Shown here piece after piece: positions 16,693 through 26,151 of a DNA stretch of 56,905 bases; within the stretch, counting starts at the first letter, position 1, and every line of letters begins with the position of its first letter. This DNA comes from Mesorhizobium sp. M7A.F.Ca.US.006.01.1.1 (GTDB taxonomy: Bacteria > Pseudomonadota > Alphaproteobacteria > Rhizobiales > Rhizobiaceae), in the NCBI RefSeq assembly GCF_003997935.1, contig NZ_RZQL01000011.1, positions 1 to 56,905 of the forward strand. The letters are read 5' to 3'. The notes under the pieces are model-generated. The model ran no database searches, was not told the DNA's origin, and saw only the letters and a program-made list of their open reading frames with translations. Position numbers and translations under genes: made by a program.

Positions 16693-17688
16693 ATGAGCTT
16701 CTTGAAGAAACTGATGGTAACGGCGGCATTCTCGGCCGCCATGTTCGTGAATGCCGCCTATGCCGAAAACGTCAAGATCGCACTGGTGGTGAAATCGCTC
16801 GGCAACGGCTTCTTCGATGCCGCCAACAAGGGCGCCGAAGAGGCGGCCAAGGAACTCGGCGATGTCGACATCATCTACACCGGCCCGACCAAGGCGACCG
16901 CCGAAGCGCAGATCGAAGTGGTCAATTCGCTGATCGCGCAGAAGGTCAACGCCATCGCCATTTCGGCCAATGACGCCGACGCTCTGGTGCCGGTGCTGAA
17001 GAAGGCCATGGAACGCGGCATCACCGTCATCTCGTGGGATTCGGGCGTCGCCAAGGAAGGCCGCCAGCTTCACCTCAACCCGTCCGATACCGGCCTGATC
17101 GGCGAGACCATCATCAAGCTTGCCGCCGACCACCTGCCGGAAGGCGGCGAGGTCGCCATCCTGTCGGCCTCCTCGACCGCGACCAACCAGAACGCCTGGA
17201 TCGACGCGGCCAAGAAGATCCTGCCGGAGAAGTTCCCCAAGATCAAACTCGTCGCCACCGTCTATGGCGATGACGATTCGGCCAAGAGCACCGATGAAGC
17301 CAAGGGCCTGCTGAAGTCCTATCCGAACCTCAAGGCGATCATCGCGCCGACCACCGTCGGCGTCGTTGCCGCCGCCCAGGTCGTCACCGACGAGAACCTG
17401 ATCGGCAAAGTCAATGTCACCGGTCTCGCGCTGCCGTCCGAGTTCAAGAAGTTCATCGACAACGGTTCCAGCCAGGCGGTTGCCCTGTGGAACCCGATCG
17501 ACCTCGGCTACTCGGCCGTCTACCTCGCCCATGATCTGGCGGTGAAGAAGGAAGAGGCGAAGCCCGGCGCCACGCTCTCGATCGGCCGCGTCGGCAAGGT
17601 CACGCTCGACGACACCAACTCGGCTGCGATGGCTCCGCCCTTCCAGTTCGACAAGTCGAACATCGAAAAGTTCTCCAAGATCTATTGA
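16693..17688 (+). CDS. rhaS: Rhamnose ABC transporter substrate-binding protein
   Basis: 331 residues with signal peptide MSFLKKLMVTAAFSAAMFVNAAYA. Periplasmic CUT2 binding protein: KIALVVKSLGNGFFDAANKGAEEAA at the N-terminal strand-helix, then AIAISANDADALVPVLKKAMERGITVISWDSG, and NLKAIIAPTTVGVVAAAQVV in lobe 2. The ATG at 16693 follows a strong GGGAGGAAA site. It lies 55 bp after rhaR. A GC hairpin after the stop (17711-17734) separates it from the ATPase gene, which would raise the level of receptor over transporter. The assignment to rhamnose rests on its position in the rha operon. Confidence 0.94.
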   Translation: MSFLKKLMVTAAFSAAMFVNAAYAENVKIALVVKSLGNGFFDAANKGAEEAAKELGDVDIIYTGPTKATAEAQIEVVNSLIAQKVNAIAISANDADALVPVLKKAMERGITVISWDSGVAKEGRQLHLNPSDTGLIGETIIKLAADHLPEGGEVAILSASSTATNQNAWIDAAKKILPEKFPKIKLVATVYGDDDSAKSTDEAKGLLKSYPNLKAIIAPTTVGVVAAAQVVTDENLIGKVNVTGLALPSEFKKFIDNGSSQAVALWNPIDLGYSAVYLAHDLAVKKEEAKPGATLSIGRVGKVTLDDTNSAAMAPPFQFDKSNIEKFSKIY

Positions 17689-17710
17689 TCTGGAGTTCTC
17701 TAGAGCTGAC

Positions 17711-17734
17711 GCGGCGGGGCTCACGTCCCGCCGC
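17711..17734 (+). terminator. Attenuating hairpin between rhaS and rhaT
   Basis: GCGGCGGG (17711-17718) pairs with CCCGCCGC (17727-17734) around an 8-base loop, followed by GACTTTAAA rather than a clean U tract. It probably causes partial termination or stabilises the rhaS mRNA. Confidence 0.6.
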
Positions 17735-17772
17735 GACTTTAAACGAACCTTGTTTCAGGGCTTGATACGACT

Positions 17773-19314
17773 ATGGACACGACAGCCCAACACGGCGCGG
17801 TGAAGGAGCGGCCTCCGGCCCCGGCTCCACGCCTGACGCTGTCCGGCATCTCCAAGAGCTTTCCCGGCGTGCGCGCGCTGCACAATGTCAGCCTGTCGCT
17901 CTATCCGGGGCAGGTGACGGCGCTGATCGGCGAAAATGGCGCCGGCAAGTCGACGCTGGTCAAGATCATGACCGGTATCTACCAGCCCGACGGGGGTACC
18001 ATCAGCATCGAAGGCCAGGCCGTCACTTTGCCCAGCGCGCATGCCGCCTTCGGCCATGGCGTCACCGCCATCCACCAGGAAACCGTGCTGTTCGACGATC
18101 TGAGCGTGGCCGAAAACATCTTTCTCGGCCACGCGCCACGCACGCGTTTCGGCATCATCGACTGGCGCACGATGCGCAAGAATGCGCGCGAAGTACTCGA
18201 CACCATGCATGCCGGCCATATCGACGCCGACGCGCGGTTGAAGGATCTCGGCATCGCCAACAAGCATCTGGTCGCCGTTGCTCGCGCGATGTCGATCGAC
18301 GCGCAGATCGTCATCATGGACGAGCCGACCGCAGCACTCTCGATGAAGGAGATCGAGGAGCTCTTTTTGCTGATCGAGTTCCTCAAGAGCGATGGCAAGG
18401 CGATCCTGTTCATCAGCCACAAGTTCGACGAGATCTACCGTATCGCCGACCGCTACACGGTGTTTCGCGATGGCGAGATGGTCGGCGAAGGCCTGATCAG
18501 GGATGCCGGCCAAAGCCAGATCGTGCGCCTGATGGTTGGCCGCGCGGTCGATCACATCTTCCCGCAACGCAAGGCCGAGATCGGGGCGCCGGTGCTCTCC
18601 GTTTCCGGCCTGTCGCATCCGACCGAATTCAACGATATCGGCTTCGAACTGCACAAGGGCGAGATCCTCGGCTTCTACGGCCTGGTCGGCGCCGGCCGCA
18701 GCGAGGTGATGCAGGCGATATCGGGCATCACCCGCACATCAGCCGGCACGATCACGCTGGAAGGCAAGACGCTCGCGCCGAAATCGGCTGCGGATTCGAT
18801 CGATGCCGGCATCGTCTACGTGCCCGAAGAACGCGGCAAGCAAGGCGTGGTGATCGGCCTGCCGATCTTCCAGAACGTCTCGCTGCCTTCGCTCAAGCGC
18901 ACGTCGAAGTCCGGCCTGCTGCGGCTGTCGGAGGAGTTCGATCTGGCCCGCTCCTACACCGAGCGGCTCGACCTCAGGGCCTCCTCGCTCAGCCAGGACG
19001 TCGGCACGCTGTCGGGCGGCAACCAGCAGAAGATCGTCATCGCCAAATGGCTGGCGACCTCGCCCAAGGTGATCATCCTGGACGAGCCGACCAAGGGCAT
19101 CGACATCGGCTCCAAGGCCGCCGTGCACGGCTTCATGGCCGAGTTGGTGGCGCAAGGCCTGTCGGTGATCATGGTATCGTCCGAGCTGCCTGAAATCCTC
19201 GGCATGTCCGACCGCGTCGTGGTCATGCGCGAGGGGCTTGTCGCGGCGGTCTACGACAACAAGGGGCTGGACGCCGAGACGCTGGTTCGGACGGCAGCAG
19301 GGATCGCGGCATGA
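17773..19314 (+). CDS. rhaT: Rhamnose ABC transporter ATP-binding protein (two nucleotide-binding domains)
   Basis: 513 residues, the usual length of CUT2 ATPases such as RbsA. The first domain has Walker [10 protein letters not shown] near residue 56, signature-region and Walker B VIMDEPTAAL near residue 180. The second has a degenerate Walker A GLVGAGRSEV, an intact signature LSGGNQQK and Walker B IILDEPTKGID. It powers rhamnose import through RhaP and RhaQ. The stop overlaps the rhaP start by 4 bp (ATGA). This RhaT is the rhizobial ABC ATPase, not the unrelated E. coli RhaT symporter of the same name. Confidence 0.94.
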   Translation: MDTTAQHGAVKERPPAPAPRLTLSGISKSFPGVRALHNVSLSLYPGQVTALIGENGAGKSTLVKIMTGIYQPDGGTISIEGQAVTLPSAHAAFGHGVTAIHQETVLFDDLSVAENIFLGHAPRTRFGIIDWRTMRKNAREVLDTMHAGHIDADARLKDLGIANKHLVAVARAMSIDAQIVIMDEPTAALSMKEIEELFLLIEFLKSDGKAILFISHKFDEIYRIADRYTVFRDGEMVGEGLIRDAGQSQIVRLMVGRAVDHIFPQRKAEIGAPVLSVSGLSHPTEFNDIGFELHKGEILGFYGLVGAGRSEVMQAISGITRTSAGTITLEGKTLAPKSAADSIDAGIVYVPEERGKQGVVIGLPIFQNVSLPSLKRTSKSGLLRLSEEFDLARSYTERLDLRASSLSQDVGTLSGGNQQKIVIAKWLATSPKVIILDEPTKGIDIGSKAAVHGFMAELVAQGLSVIMVSSELPEILGMSDRVVVMREGLVAAVYDNKGLDAETLVRTAAGIAA

Positions 19315-20285
19315 AGGCTTTCCTCAAATACCGTGAAATCTGGCTGTTGGCGGCCATCGTCGTGCTGATCGGCCTGATATCCACGCGCTTCCCGGCCTTT
19401 GCCGACCCTGGCAATCTGCGTCAGGTGTTCAACGACACCTCGATCCTGATGATCCTGGCGCTGGGCCAGATGGTGGTCATCCTGACCCGGTCGATCGACC
19501 TGTCGATGGCGTCCAATCTCTGCTTCACCGGCATGGTGGTGGCGATGCTGAACGCCGCGCATCCGGCAATCCCGATCCCGCTGCTGATCGTCGTCGCGCT
19601 GGCTGTCGGGCTGATGCTCGGCGCCATCAACGGCCTGCTGGTCTGGCGGCTGAACATTCCCTCGATCGTGGTGACATTGGGCACGCTGACCATCTATCGC
19701 GGCGCCACCTTCGTCCTGTCCGGCGGCGCCTGGGTCAATGCCGACAAGATGAGCCCGGACTTCATCGGCTTTCAGCGCGCCGCCTTCCTCGGCATTCCGG
19801 TGCTGTCGTGGATCGCCATCCTGGTCATTGCGCTGTTCTTCGTCCTGATGACGCGCACCGCACTCGGCCGCTCGATCTACGCGATCGGCGTCAACCCGAC
19901 GGCTTCCGTCTATGCCGGCATCGATGTCGGCCGCACGAAATTCATCGTCTTCTGCATCTCCGGCATGATCGGCGGCCTCTCAGGCTATCTCTGGATCTCG
20001 CGCTATGTGATCGCGTCGGTCGAGGTCGCCAATGGCTATGAGCTCAACATCATCGCCGCCTGTGTCATCGGCGGCATCTCGATCGCCGGCGGCATCGGCT
20101 CGGTCGGCGGCGCGGTGCTCGGCGCACTGTTCCTCGGCATTATCTCCAACGCGCTGCCGGTCATCAACATCTCGCCCTTCTGGCAGATGGCGATTTCGGG
20201 CAGCGCCATCATTCTGGCCGTCGTGCTCAATGCGCGCGGCGAACGCCAGCAAGGCCGCATCATCCTCAGAAAGGTGGAGGCGTGA
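19311..20285 (+). CDS. rhaP: Rhamnose ABC transporter permease
   Basis: 324 residues, CUT2 (RbsC-like) permease with about eight to ten helices. Characteristic parts are [20 protein letters not shown] (helix 2 motif), [25 protein letters not shown], and [29 protein letters not shown], which carries the coupling-region glycine pattern. It overlaps rhaT and rhaQ by 4 bp each, so the three are translated together. Works as a heterodimer with RhaQ in the inner membrane. Confidence 0.93.
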   Translation: MKAFLKYREIWLLAAIVVLIGLISTRFPAFADPGNLRQVFNDTSILMILALGQMVVILTRSIDLSMASNLCFTGMVVAMLNAAHPAIPIPLLIVVALAVGLMLGAINGLLVWRLNIPSIVVTLGTLTIYRGATFVLSGGAWVNADKMSPDFIGFQRAAFLGIPVLSWIAILVIALFFVLMTRTALGRSIYAIGVNPTASVYAGIDVGRTKFIVFCISGMIGGLSGYLWISRYVIASVEVANGYELNIIAACVIGGISIAGGIGSVGGAVLGALFLGIISNALPVINISPFWQMAISGSAIILAVVLNARGERQQGRIILRKVEA

Positions 20286-21277
20286 CCGACATCCCTGCCC
20301 CGCGCCACATTCCCGACCGGCTCGACAAGCCGCTGCGTTCGGCGATCTTTTCCTGGGAAGCGCTGCTCGTCGTCGTGGCTATCGCCATCTTCGCCATCAA
20401 CAGCTTCGCCTCGCCGTATTTCCTCGACCCGTATTCGCTGTCGGATCTGACCTTCAATTTCACCGAGAAGGGCCTGATCGCCTTCGCCATGGCGTTGCTG
20501 ATCATTTCGGGCGAGATCGACCTGTCGGTGGCCGCCATCATTGCGCTGGCGTCGACCATGATGGGCATGGCTGTGCAGGCCGGCGCCGGCACGCCGGTGC
20601 TGGTGGCGATCGGCATCGTCGTCGGGCTCGGCTGCGGCGCCTTCAACGGTCTGCTGGTGACAAGGCTCGGCCTGCCGTCGATCGTCGTCACCATCGGCAC
20701 GATGAGCCTGTTTCGCGGCATCGCCTTCATCATCCTCGGCGACCAGGCCTACAAGGGCTATCCCGCAAGCTTCGCCTTCTTCGGTCAGGGCTATGTCTGG
20801 TGGGTGGTGTCGTTCGAGCTGGTGCTCTTCCTGATTGCGGCCGTCGTCTACTGGTTCTTGCTGCATCGTACGAGTTTCGGCCGACGCGTCTTTGCCATCG
20901 GCAACAATCCGGTGGCGGCGCAGTTCTCCGGCGTGCGTGTCGGCCGCACCAAGTTCATCCTGTTTTGCCTGACCGGGCTGATGTCGGGCATCGCCTCGGT
21001 GCTGATCACCTCGCGGCTCGGTTCGACGCGGCCCTCGATCGCGCAGGGCTACGAACTGGAAGTCATCACCATGGTGGTGCTCGGCGGCGTCAGTATCCTC
21101 GGTGGCGCCGGCAGCATTCTTGGGGTCGTGCTCGCCGCCTTCATCATGGGGCTGGTGACCTTCGGACTTGGCCTGCTCAACGTGCCCGGCATCGTCATGT
21201 CGATCTTCATCGGCCTGCTGCTGATCATCGTCATCGCCTTGCCGATCGTCTGGCGACGGCTGCGCGGAGGGCGTTGA
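20282..21277 (+). CDS. rhaQ: Rhamnose ABC transporter permease
   Basis: 331 residues, second CUT2 permease. It starts at a GTG (GTGA overlap with rhaP). Conserved features match Rha[71 protein letters not shown], and [29 protein letters not shown]. The final A of its TGA stop is the first base of the rhaU ATG. Confidence 0.93.
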   Translation: MTDIPAPRHIPDRLDKPLRSAIFSWEALLVVVAIAIFAINSFASPYFLDPYSLSDLTFNFTEKGLIAFAMALLIISGEIDLSVAAIIALASTMMGMAVQAGAGTPVLVAIGIVVGLGCGAFNGLLVTRLGLPSIVVTIGTMSLFRGIAFIILGDQAYKGYPASFAFFGQGYVWWVVSFELVLFLIAAVVYWFLLHRTSFGRRVFAIGNNPVAAQFSGVRVGRTKFILFCLTGLMSGIASVLITSRLGSTRPSIAQGYELEVITMVVLGGVSILGGAGSILGVVLAAFIMGLVTFGLGLLNVPGIVMSIFIGLLLIIVIALPIVWRRLRGGR

Positions 21278-21594
21278 TGGCCGAGAAATACGCATTCAAG
21301 ATGAAGCTCAAGCCCGGCATGAAGGCCGAGTACAAGAAGCGCCATGACGAGATCTGGCCGTCGCTGGTCGCGCTGCTGAAGCAGGCTGGCGTCTCCGACT
21401 ATTCCATCCATCTCGACGAGGAGACCAATATCCTGTTCGGTGTGCTGTGGCGGCGAGACGACCATGGCATGGACGAATTGCCCGGGCATTCGGTGATGCA
21501 GCGCTGGTGGGCTGAAATGGCCGACATCATGGAAACCAGAGAGGACAACGAGCCGGTGGCCGTGAAGCTGGAAACAATGTTCCATATGGCATGA
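21277..21594 (+). CDS. rhaU: L-rhamnose mutarotase
   Basis: 105 residues, as usual for RhaU/YiiL. It interconverts the anomers of L-rhamnose so that the isomerase or kinase receives its preferred form. The YiiL-family features are the N-terminal strand [25 protein letters not shown] with the catalytic His23 in KRHDEIWP, a central [19 protein letters not shown], and the aromatic [11 protein letters not shown] near residue 75. It begins one base within the rhaQ stop codon and overlaps rhaK by 4 bp. Confidence 0.95.
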   Translation: MAEKYAFKMKLKPGMKAEYKKRHDEIWPSLVALLKQAGVSDYSIHLDEETNILFGVLWRRDDHGMDELPGHSVMQRWWAEMADIMETREDNEPVAVKLETMFHMA

Positions 21595-22967
21595 GCGCGA
21601 TGCGCCACATCGCCGTCATCGACATCGGCAAGACCAACGCCAAGGTGGCGCTGGTCGACCTCGCGACGTTGAGCGAGGTGGCGCTGCGCCGCATGTCCAA
21701 TGCGCCGGTGCGACAGGCGTCCTACCCGCACCACGATGTCGAGGCCTTGTGGGCATTCATCCTTGAAAGCCTTGCCGGCCTCAACCGCGAACAGCGCATC
21801 GACGCCATTTCGATCACCACCCATGGCGCGACGGGCGTGCTGGTCGACGCGGCGGGTGAACTGGTGCTGCCGGTGCTCGACTATGAGTTCGACGGCCCCG
21901 ACGGGCTGGCCGAGGATTATGATGCGATCCGCCCGCCCTTTGCCGAGACCGGCACGCCGCGACTGCCGCTCGGCCTCAATCTCGGAGCACAATTCTTCTG
22001 GCAGCAGAAGAGCTTCCCGGCCGAATTCGCCAGGGCCGCCGCGATGCTGATGTACCCACAATACTGGGCGTTGCGCCTGACCGGTGTCGTCGCCAACGAG
22101 GTCACCTCGCTCGGCTGCCACACCGACCTGTGGAACCCGTGGACGGCGGATTTTTCATCATTGGTCGACAGGCTGGACTGGCGCGGCCTGATGGCGCCGG
22201 TGCGGCCGGCCAGGGACCGCCTCGGCCCGATCCTGCCCAGTGTTGCGATGCGAACCGGACTGGATCCGCAAACGCCGGTGTTCTGCGGCCTGCATGATTC
22301 CAACGCCTCGCTGCTGCCGCATCTGCTGTCCGACAAGCCGCCTTTCTCCGTCGTCTCGACCGGCACCTGGGTGGTGTCGATGGCGGTCGGCGGCAAACAG
22401 ATTGCGCTGGATGCCGCGCGCGACACGTTGGTCAATGTCAACGCACTCGGCGATCCCGTTCCCTCGGCGCGCTTCATGGGCGGCCGCGAATTTTCCGTGC
22501 TGACAAAGGACCAGCCGGAGCAGTGGACCGAGGATGATGTCGGCGCCGTGCTGGCGCGAAAGATGCTGCTGCTGCCATCGACCCAGCAAGGCTCGGGGCC
22601 GTTCCCGCATCATGCCGTGGCATGGGTCAACGCCGACGGCCTGAACAGTGGCCCGCGCTTTGCCGCCATCTCGTTCTATCTGGCTCTGATGACGGCAACC
22701 TGCCTCGACTTGATCGGCGCGGACGGCCCGACCACTGTCGAGGGGCCATTTGCCCGCAATCGGCTCTTTGTCGGCATGCTGGCGGCAGCCACGGCGCGCG
22801 CCGTGGTTGCGTCCGAGGCCGCCACCGGCACCAGCATCGGCGCCGCGCTGCTGGCCTGCGATCGGCCGGCGACGCACGGCAAGGGGGAAAGAATAGAACC
22901 GCCTATAGACCCTGCCTGGGTCGACTATGTCAGCGCATGGCGGGCGGCAGTGGACGTGCAGGGCTGA
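21591..22967 (+). CDS. rhaK: Rhamnose/rhamnulose kinase (FGGY family)
   Basis: 458 residues. FGGY carbohydrate kinase with the N-terminal phosphate-binding strand [30 protein letters not shown] (about residue 78), [14 protein letters not shown], and an adenosine-site region [13 protein letters not shown]. The region near residues 370-400 ([19 protein letters not shown]) forms the nucleotide pocket. It phosphorylates the sugar at O-1; in R. leguminosarum, RhaK is also needed for rhamnose uptake. It is the last gene of rhaRSTPQUK and overlaps rhaU by 4 bp. It ends one base before the convergent fusion gene. Confidence 0.93.
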   Translation: MSAMRHIAVIDIGKTNAKVALVDLATLSEVALRRMSNAPVRQASYPHHDVEALWAFILESLAGLNREQRIDAISITTHGATGVLVDAAGELVLPVLDYEFDGPDGLAEDYDAIRPPFAETGTPRLPLGLNLGAQFFWQQKSFPAEFARAAAMLMYPQYWALRLTGVVANEVTSLGCHTDLWNPWTADFSSLVDRLDWRGLMAPVRPARDRLGPILPSVAMRTGLDPQTPVFCGLHDSNASLLPHLLSDKPPFSVVSTGTWVVSMAVGGKQIALDAARDTLVNVNALGDPVPSARFMGGREFSVLTKDQPEQWTEDDVGAVLARKMLLLPSTQQGSGPFPHHAVAWVNADGLNSGPRFAAISFYLALMTATCLDLIGADGPTTVEGPFARNRLFVGMLAAATARAVVASEAATGTSIGAALLACDRPATHGKGERIEPPIDPAWVDYVSAWRAAVDVQG

Positions 22968-24794
22968 TCAGAGTATCCGTTTGCCGAAGGCAGACATGAC
23001 GAAGTTGACCGCGTCGGTGCCGATCCGCGGCTCCAGATCCGCCGTCAGGCCCGAAACATCCATAGATAGCAAGCCGCCGGAGAGCGCGATCGCCTCCATC
23101 GCCTGATGCGTCTCGCGCACGGTCAGCCCACCGGAGCCCGCAGCCCAGCCGGCGAATTCGGTAACGGTCGGCGAATAGCTGACATGAAAGCCTTGCGTTC
23201 CCGACGTGGCGATGCGTATCGCCTCATGCATCAGGTCGCGCATGCCCATGGCGTCGATATCGGTCATGGTGAAGGCCGACACCCGCGAATCCTTCAGCAC
23301 CCGTGCTTCAGCCGGATCGGCGTGGCGCAGGCCGACGATGACGACATTTTCCGGTGACAGCTGCGGCTGCAGCGCACCCGCCTTGTGGTCGAGGCCAAGC
23401 GCTCGCGCGAGGACCGAACATTCCGGCAGGTCGATCCCCTCCTCGTCCTCGGGCATCAGGGCGGCGATGGAATCGATCCAGATCAGGCCGAAAGAATGCG
23501 TCGCGCGCGCCGTTGCGGTCAGCGCCTTGTGGGCGATGCGACGGTCGGCGCCGGCAGTCAACCGGATCAGCCCCGATGGCGGCCGCTCAATATCGGCCAA
23601 CTCGACGACGTCGAAATTCATCGCTTCCAGCCGCGCGCCGGTCCCTTCCCGGGCCAGGATGCCGGCAGCCCCCTGCCCGGCCGTGATCTGCACCATCTTG
23701 CGGCCGGAAAAATCCTCGACGTCATGCATCGGGGCCTTCTCGACATATTCCGAGGTCATCGCCAGCAGCATGGCGCCATAGCTCATGCGAAAGGCGACGC
23801 GGTCGCCGACAGCAGGCCTCGGATCGGCATCGGCGACATCCAAAAGCAGATGGTCGCTGGAGGCGCCCAGCACCCGTATCCCCTTGGCGATCGGCGTCAG
23901 CCCCTCGACCAGCACGTCCTCGCGGCCGATATTGGCGATGGCGCGCAGCCTGTAACCCTCGTCGGGGAAGACCGGCTGGTTGCCGAAGGCGTCGTAGCCC
24001 GATTGGCCGATCGGCCGTGACGGCTTGAGCTTGACCTCGATGATGTCGCTGGTCAGCCGGCAGGCATCGGGTTCGAGCTCCGCCCACGGCGTGTCGCGGA
24101 AGGTCTCGACGCCACCCTGCAGGATCGCCTCGCCGACGCGCAGATTGTTGATGCCGGCCGGCAGCCTGCCTTCGAGCAGCAGCGGCAGCGACGACGAGGC
24201 GCCGCCGGAAATCACGTCGAGGCTTTTGCCGGACAGACGCTCGGTCTTGTAGGCATGAGCGACGAGCTGGCCGAGATTTTCCGGCGTCGGCATGATGGCG
24301 CCGAAGCAGCCGAGATTGGTGCCGATACCGGCGATGCGCACGCCCTTGAATTGCAGGATCTGTTCGACCGTGGGAATAAGGTCGTTCGGCCAGATGCCTT
24401 CGCGCAGGTCGCCGAGATCGATCATCAGCATGATGTCGTGGACGCGGCCCATGCGCTCGGCGATGCGCGAAATCTCGCGGATGGTGGTGAGTTCCGACTG
24501 CAGGCTGATGTCGACGGTGCGCACCACCTCCTCGACCCGCGCCATTGGCGGGCTGCGCAACAGCATGATCGGCGCGTTGATGCCGCTGTCGCGCAGCCGG
24601 CGGATGTTCTCGAAGCGCGATTCGGCGATGCCGGCGACACCGCCGCGCAACATGGCGCGCGCCACTTGCGGCATGCCGCAAGTGCCCTTGGTGACGCCGA
24701 ACACCTTTATGCCAGACAGGGCGCAGCGTTCGACGATGGTGCGGGCGTTGCGCTCGATGCGGCCAAGATCGATAGCGACTTGCGGTCCCGACAT
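22968..24794 (-). CDS. Fusion of ornithine-racemase-type PLP domain and a degenerate arginase-fold domain
   Basis: 608 residues from the ATG at 24794, one base after the dehydrogenase stop. Residues 1-355 match my memory of clostridial ornithine racemase (alanine-racemase fold): VTKGTCG with the presumed PLP Lys36, DLGDLREG, NLRVGEAIL, IGQSGYDAFGNQP, GASSDHLLLDVADAD and RMSYGAMLLAMTSEYVEK. Residues 357-608 resemble arginase/agmatinase: LIWIDSIAAL, VVIVGLRHADPAEARVLKD, GGLTVRETHQAMEAIALSGGLLSMDV. The ureohydrolase metal motifs are changed: the GGDHS position reads GADRR, DAHxD reads DSIAA (D441 kept, His and Asp lost), and SFDVDGLDP reads SYSPTVTEF. Arginase activity is therefore very unlikely. 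The racemase half keeps its key motifs. The second domain may bind an amino acid or regulate the first; that is inference. Confidence 0.8.
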   Translation of the reverse strand: MSGPQVAIDLGRIERNARTIVERCALSGIKVFGVTKGTCGMPQVARAMLRGGVAGIAESRFENIRRLRDSGINAPIMLLRSPPMARVEEVVRTVDISLQSELTTIREISRIAERMGRVHDIMLMIDLGDLREGIWPNDLIPTVEQILQFKGVRIAGIGTNLGCFGAIMPTPENLGQLVAHAYKTERLSGKSLDVISGGASSSLPLLLEGRLPAGINNLRVGEAILQGGVETFRDTPWAELEPDACRLTSDIIEVKLKPSRPIGQSGYDAFGNQPVFPDEGYRLRAIANIGREDVLVEGLTPIAKGIRVLGASSDHLLLDVADADPRPAVGDRVAFRMSYGAMLLAMTSEYVEKAPMHDVEDFSGRKMVQITAGQGAAGILAREGTGARLEAMNFDVVELADIERPPSGLIRLTAGADRRIAHKALTATARATHSFGLIWIDSIAALMPEDEEGIDLPECSVLARALGLDHKAGALQPQLSPENVVIVGLRHADPAEARVLKDSRVSAFTMTDIDAMGMRDLMHEAIRIATSGTQGFHVSYSPTVTEFAGWAAGSGGLTVRETHQAMEAIALSGGLLSMDVSGLTADLEPRIGTDAVNFVMSAFGKRIL

Positions 24795-24795
24795 C

Positions 24796-26046
24796 CTAGC
24801 CCCCGTAAACCAGCCCTTGCGGGTCGATCTCCGGCTTGCGGCCGGCAACGAGGTCGGCGAGCAATTTGCCGGAGCCGCAGGCCATGGTCCAGCCGACATG
24901 GCCGTGGCCGGTGTCGAGATAGAGATTTTTGTAGCGCGCCTGGCCGATGACCGGCACCGAGTTGGGCATCATCGGCCGCAGGCCGGCCCACAGCTCGGCC
25001 TTCCTCTCGTCGAAGGCACCGGGGAACAGATCCTTGCCGGTCCTGAACATGGCGGCGAAATCGCTTGGCTTATGGCTGCGGTCGAAGCCGGTGAATTCGG
25101 CCGTCGAGGCGAGCCGCAGCCGGCTGCCAAGCCTGGAATAGGCGATCAACTGGTCCTCGTCGGCGCCGCCCATGGTCGGGCCTTTGCTCTCGTCCTCGAG
25201 TGGAATGGTCGCGGTATAACCCTTCACCGGATAGACAGGCAGGTCGATGCCGTAGCGGCGGCCGAGCAGGCCGCTCTCCGGTCCCATCGAGATGACCACG
25301 GCATCGCCGGCGACCGGTCCGGCCGAGGTCATCACCGCGCGCACCCGGCCGCCCTCGATGTCGAGGCCCTCGACCGCGGTGCCGTAGAGAAACCGCACGC
25401 CGAGTTTTTCTGCCGCGTGGGCGGCGAGCCTTTCCACGAACTGCCGGGAATCGCCGGTCTGGTCGATCGGCGAATAGACGCCGCCGGCGATCTTTTCCTT
25501 CACGCCTGCAAGACCAGGTTCGAGCTCGATCAGCCGCTCGCGGCCGACGATCTCGATCGGCAGGCCGTGCTCGGCCAGGTAGCGATAATTGTCGGTGCCG
25601 GTGTCGAGGCTGTGCTGCGTCCGGAAGAAATAGAGGATGCCCTTCTTGCGCTCGTCATAGTGAATGCCGGTCTCGGCCGAGATGGCGTTGATGCAGTCGC
25701 GCGAATAGAGCGCCAGGCGCAGCTTGACCCGGCTGTTGGCGCGCAGGCGCTCTTTCGTGCATTGGCGCAGGAAGCGCAGGCTCCAGGCAAGGAAGTAGGG
25801 ATCGAAGCGCAGCCGGACCTTGATGCCGAGATCATGGTTGTAGAGCGCGCGCAGGAATGTCTTCAGCGCCGCCGGCGAGGCCCAGGCGGTGGCATCGCCT
25901 GGCGAGACCAGGCCGGCGTTCGACTGGCTGGTGCCGCGCGCCGGCGCCGCATGGCGCTCGATCACGGTGATCTCGTGGCCGTCGCTGGCCAGATAATAGG
26001 CGGCCGCCGTACCGACGACACCGGCCCCGAGCACCGTTATCTTCAT
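24796..26046 (-). CDS. D-amino-acid dehydrogenase-like FAD oxidoreductase (DadA family)
   Basis: 416 residues from the ATG at 26046 (GGGGGATGGC upstream); the open frame extends to 26085. The N-terminal Rossmann motif VLGAGVVGTAAAYYLASDGHEITVIER binds FAD. SNAGLVSPGDATAWASP and the C-terminal LWAGLRPMMPNSVPVIGQARYKNLYLDTGHGHVGWTMACGSG are the conserved DadA elements around the flavin. Such enzymes oxidatively deaminate D-amino acids to 2-oxo acids and pass electrons to the membrane quinone pool. It is directly upstream of the racemase fusion with a 1-base gap, so a racemase plus D-amino-acid oxidation route, for example from ornithine, is suggested. Substrate not proven. Confidence 0.85.
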   Translation of the reverse strand: MKITVLGAGVVGTAAAYYLASDGHEITVIERHAAPARGTSQSNAGLVSPGDATAWASPAALKTFLRALYNHDLGIKVRLRFDPYFLAWSLRFLRQCTKERLRANSRVKLRLALYSRDCINAISAETGIHYDERKKGILYFFRTQHSLDTGTDNYRYLAEHGLPIEIVGRERLIELEPGLAGVKEKIAGGVYSPIDQTGDSRQFVERLAAHAAEKLGVRFLYGTAVEGLDIEGGRVRAVMTSAGPVAGDAVVISMGPESGLLGRRYGIDLPVYPVKGYTATIPLEDESKGPTMGGADEDQLIAYSRLGSRLRLASTAEFTGFDRSHKPSDFAAMFRTGKDLFPGAFDERKAELWAGLRPMMPNSVPVIGQARYKNLYLDTGHGHVGWTMACGSGKLLADLVAGRKPEIDPQGLVYGG

Positions 26047-26151
26047 GCCATCCCCCAAAGACTCCTCGCGGCGCAGCGCCTCCACGCCGTGCCGCGAACG
26101 CCTTCATTAGCGCTTCACTGCCCGCCTTGCGAGCCCTTCGGAGAACCCGGC

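Noticed and set aside
20032..21594. 520-codon open frame that ends with rhaU
   Set aside because: Only its last 105 codons are RhaU; the upstream part is an out-of-frame shadow of rhaP and rhaQ, so RhaU is called from 21277.
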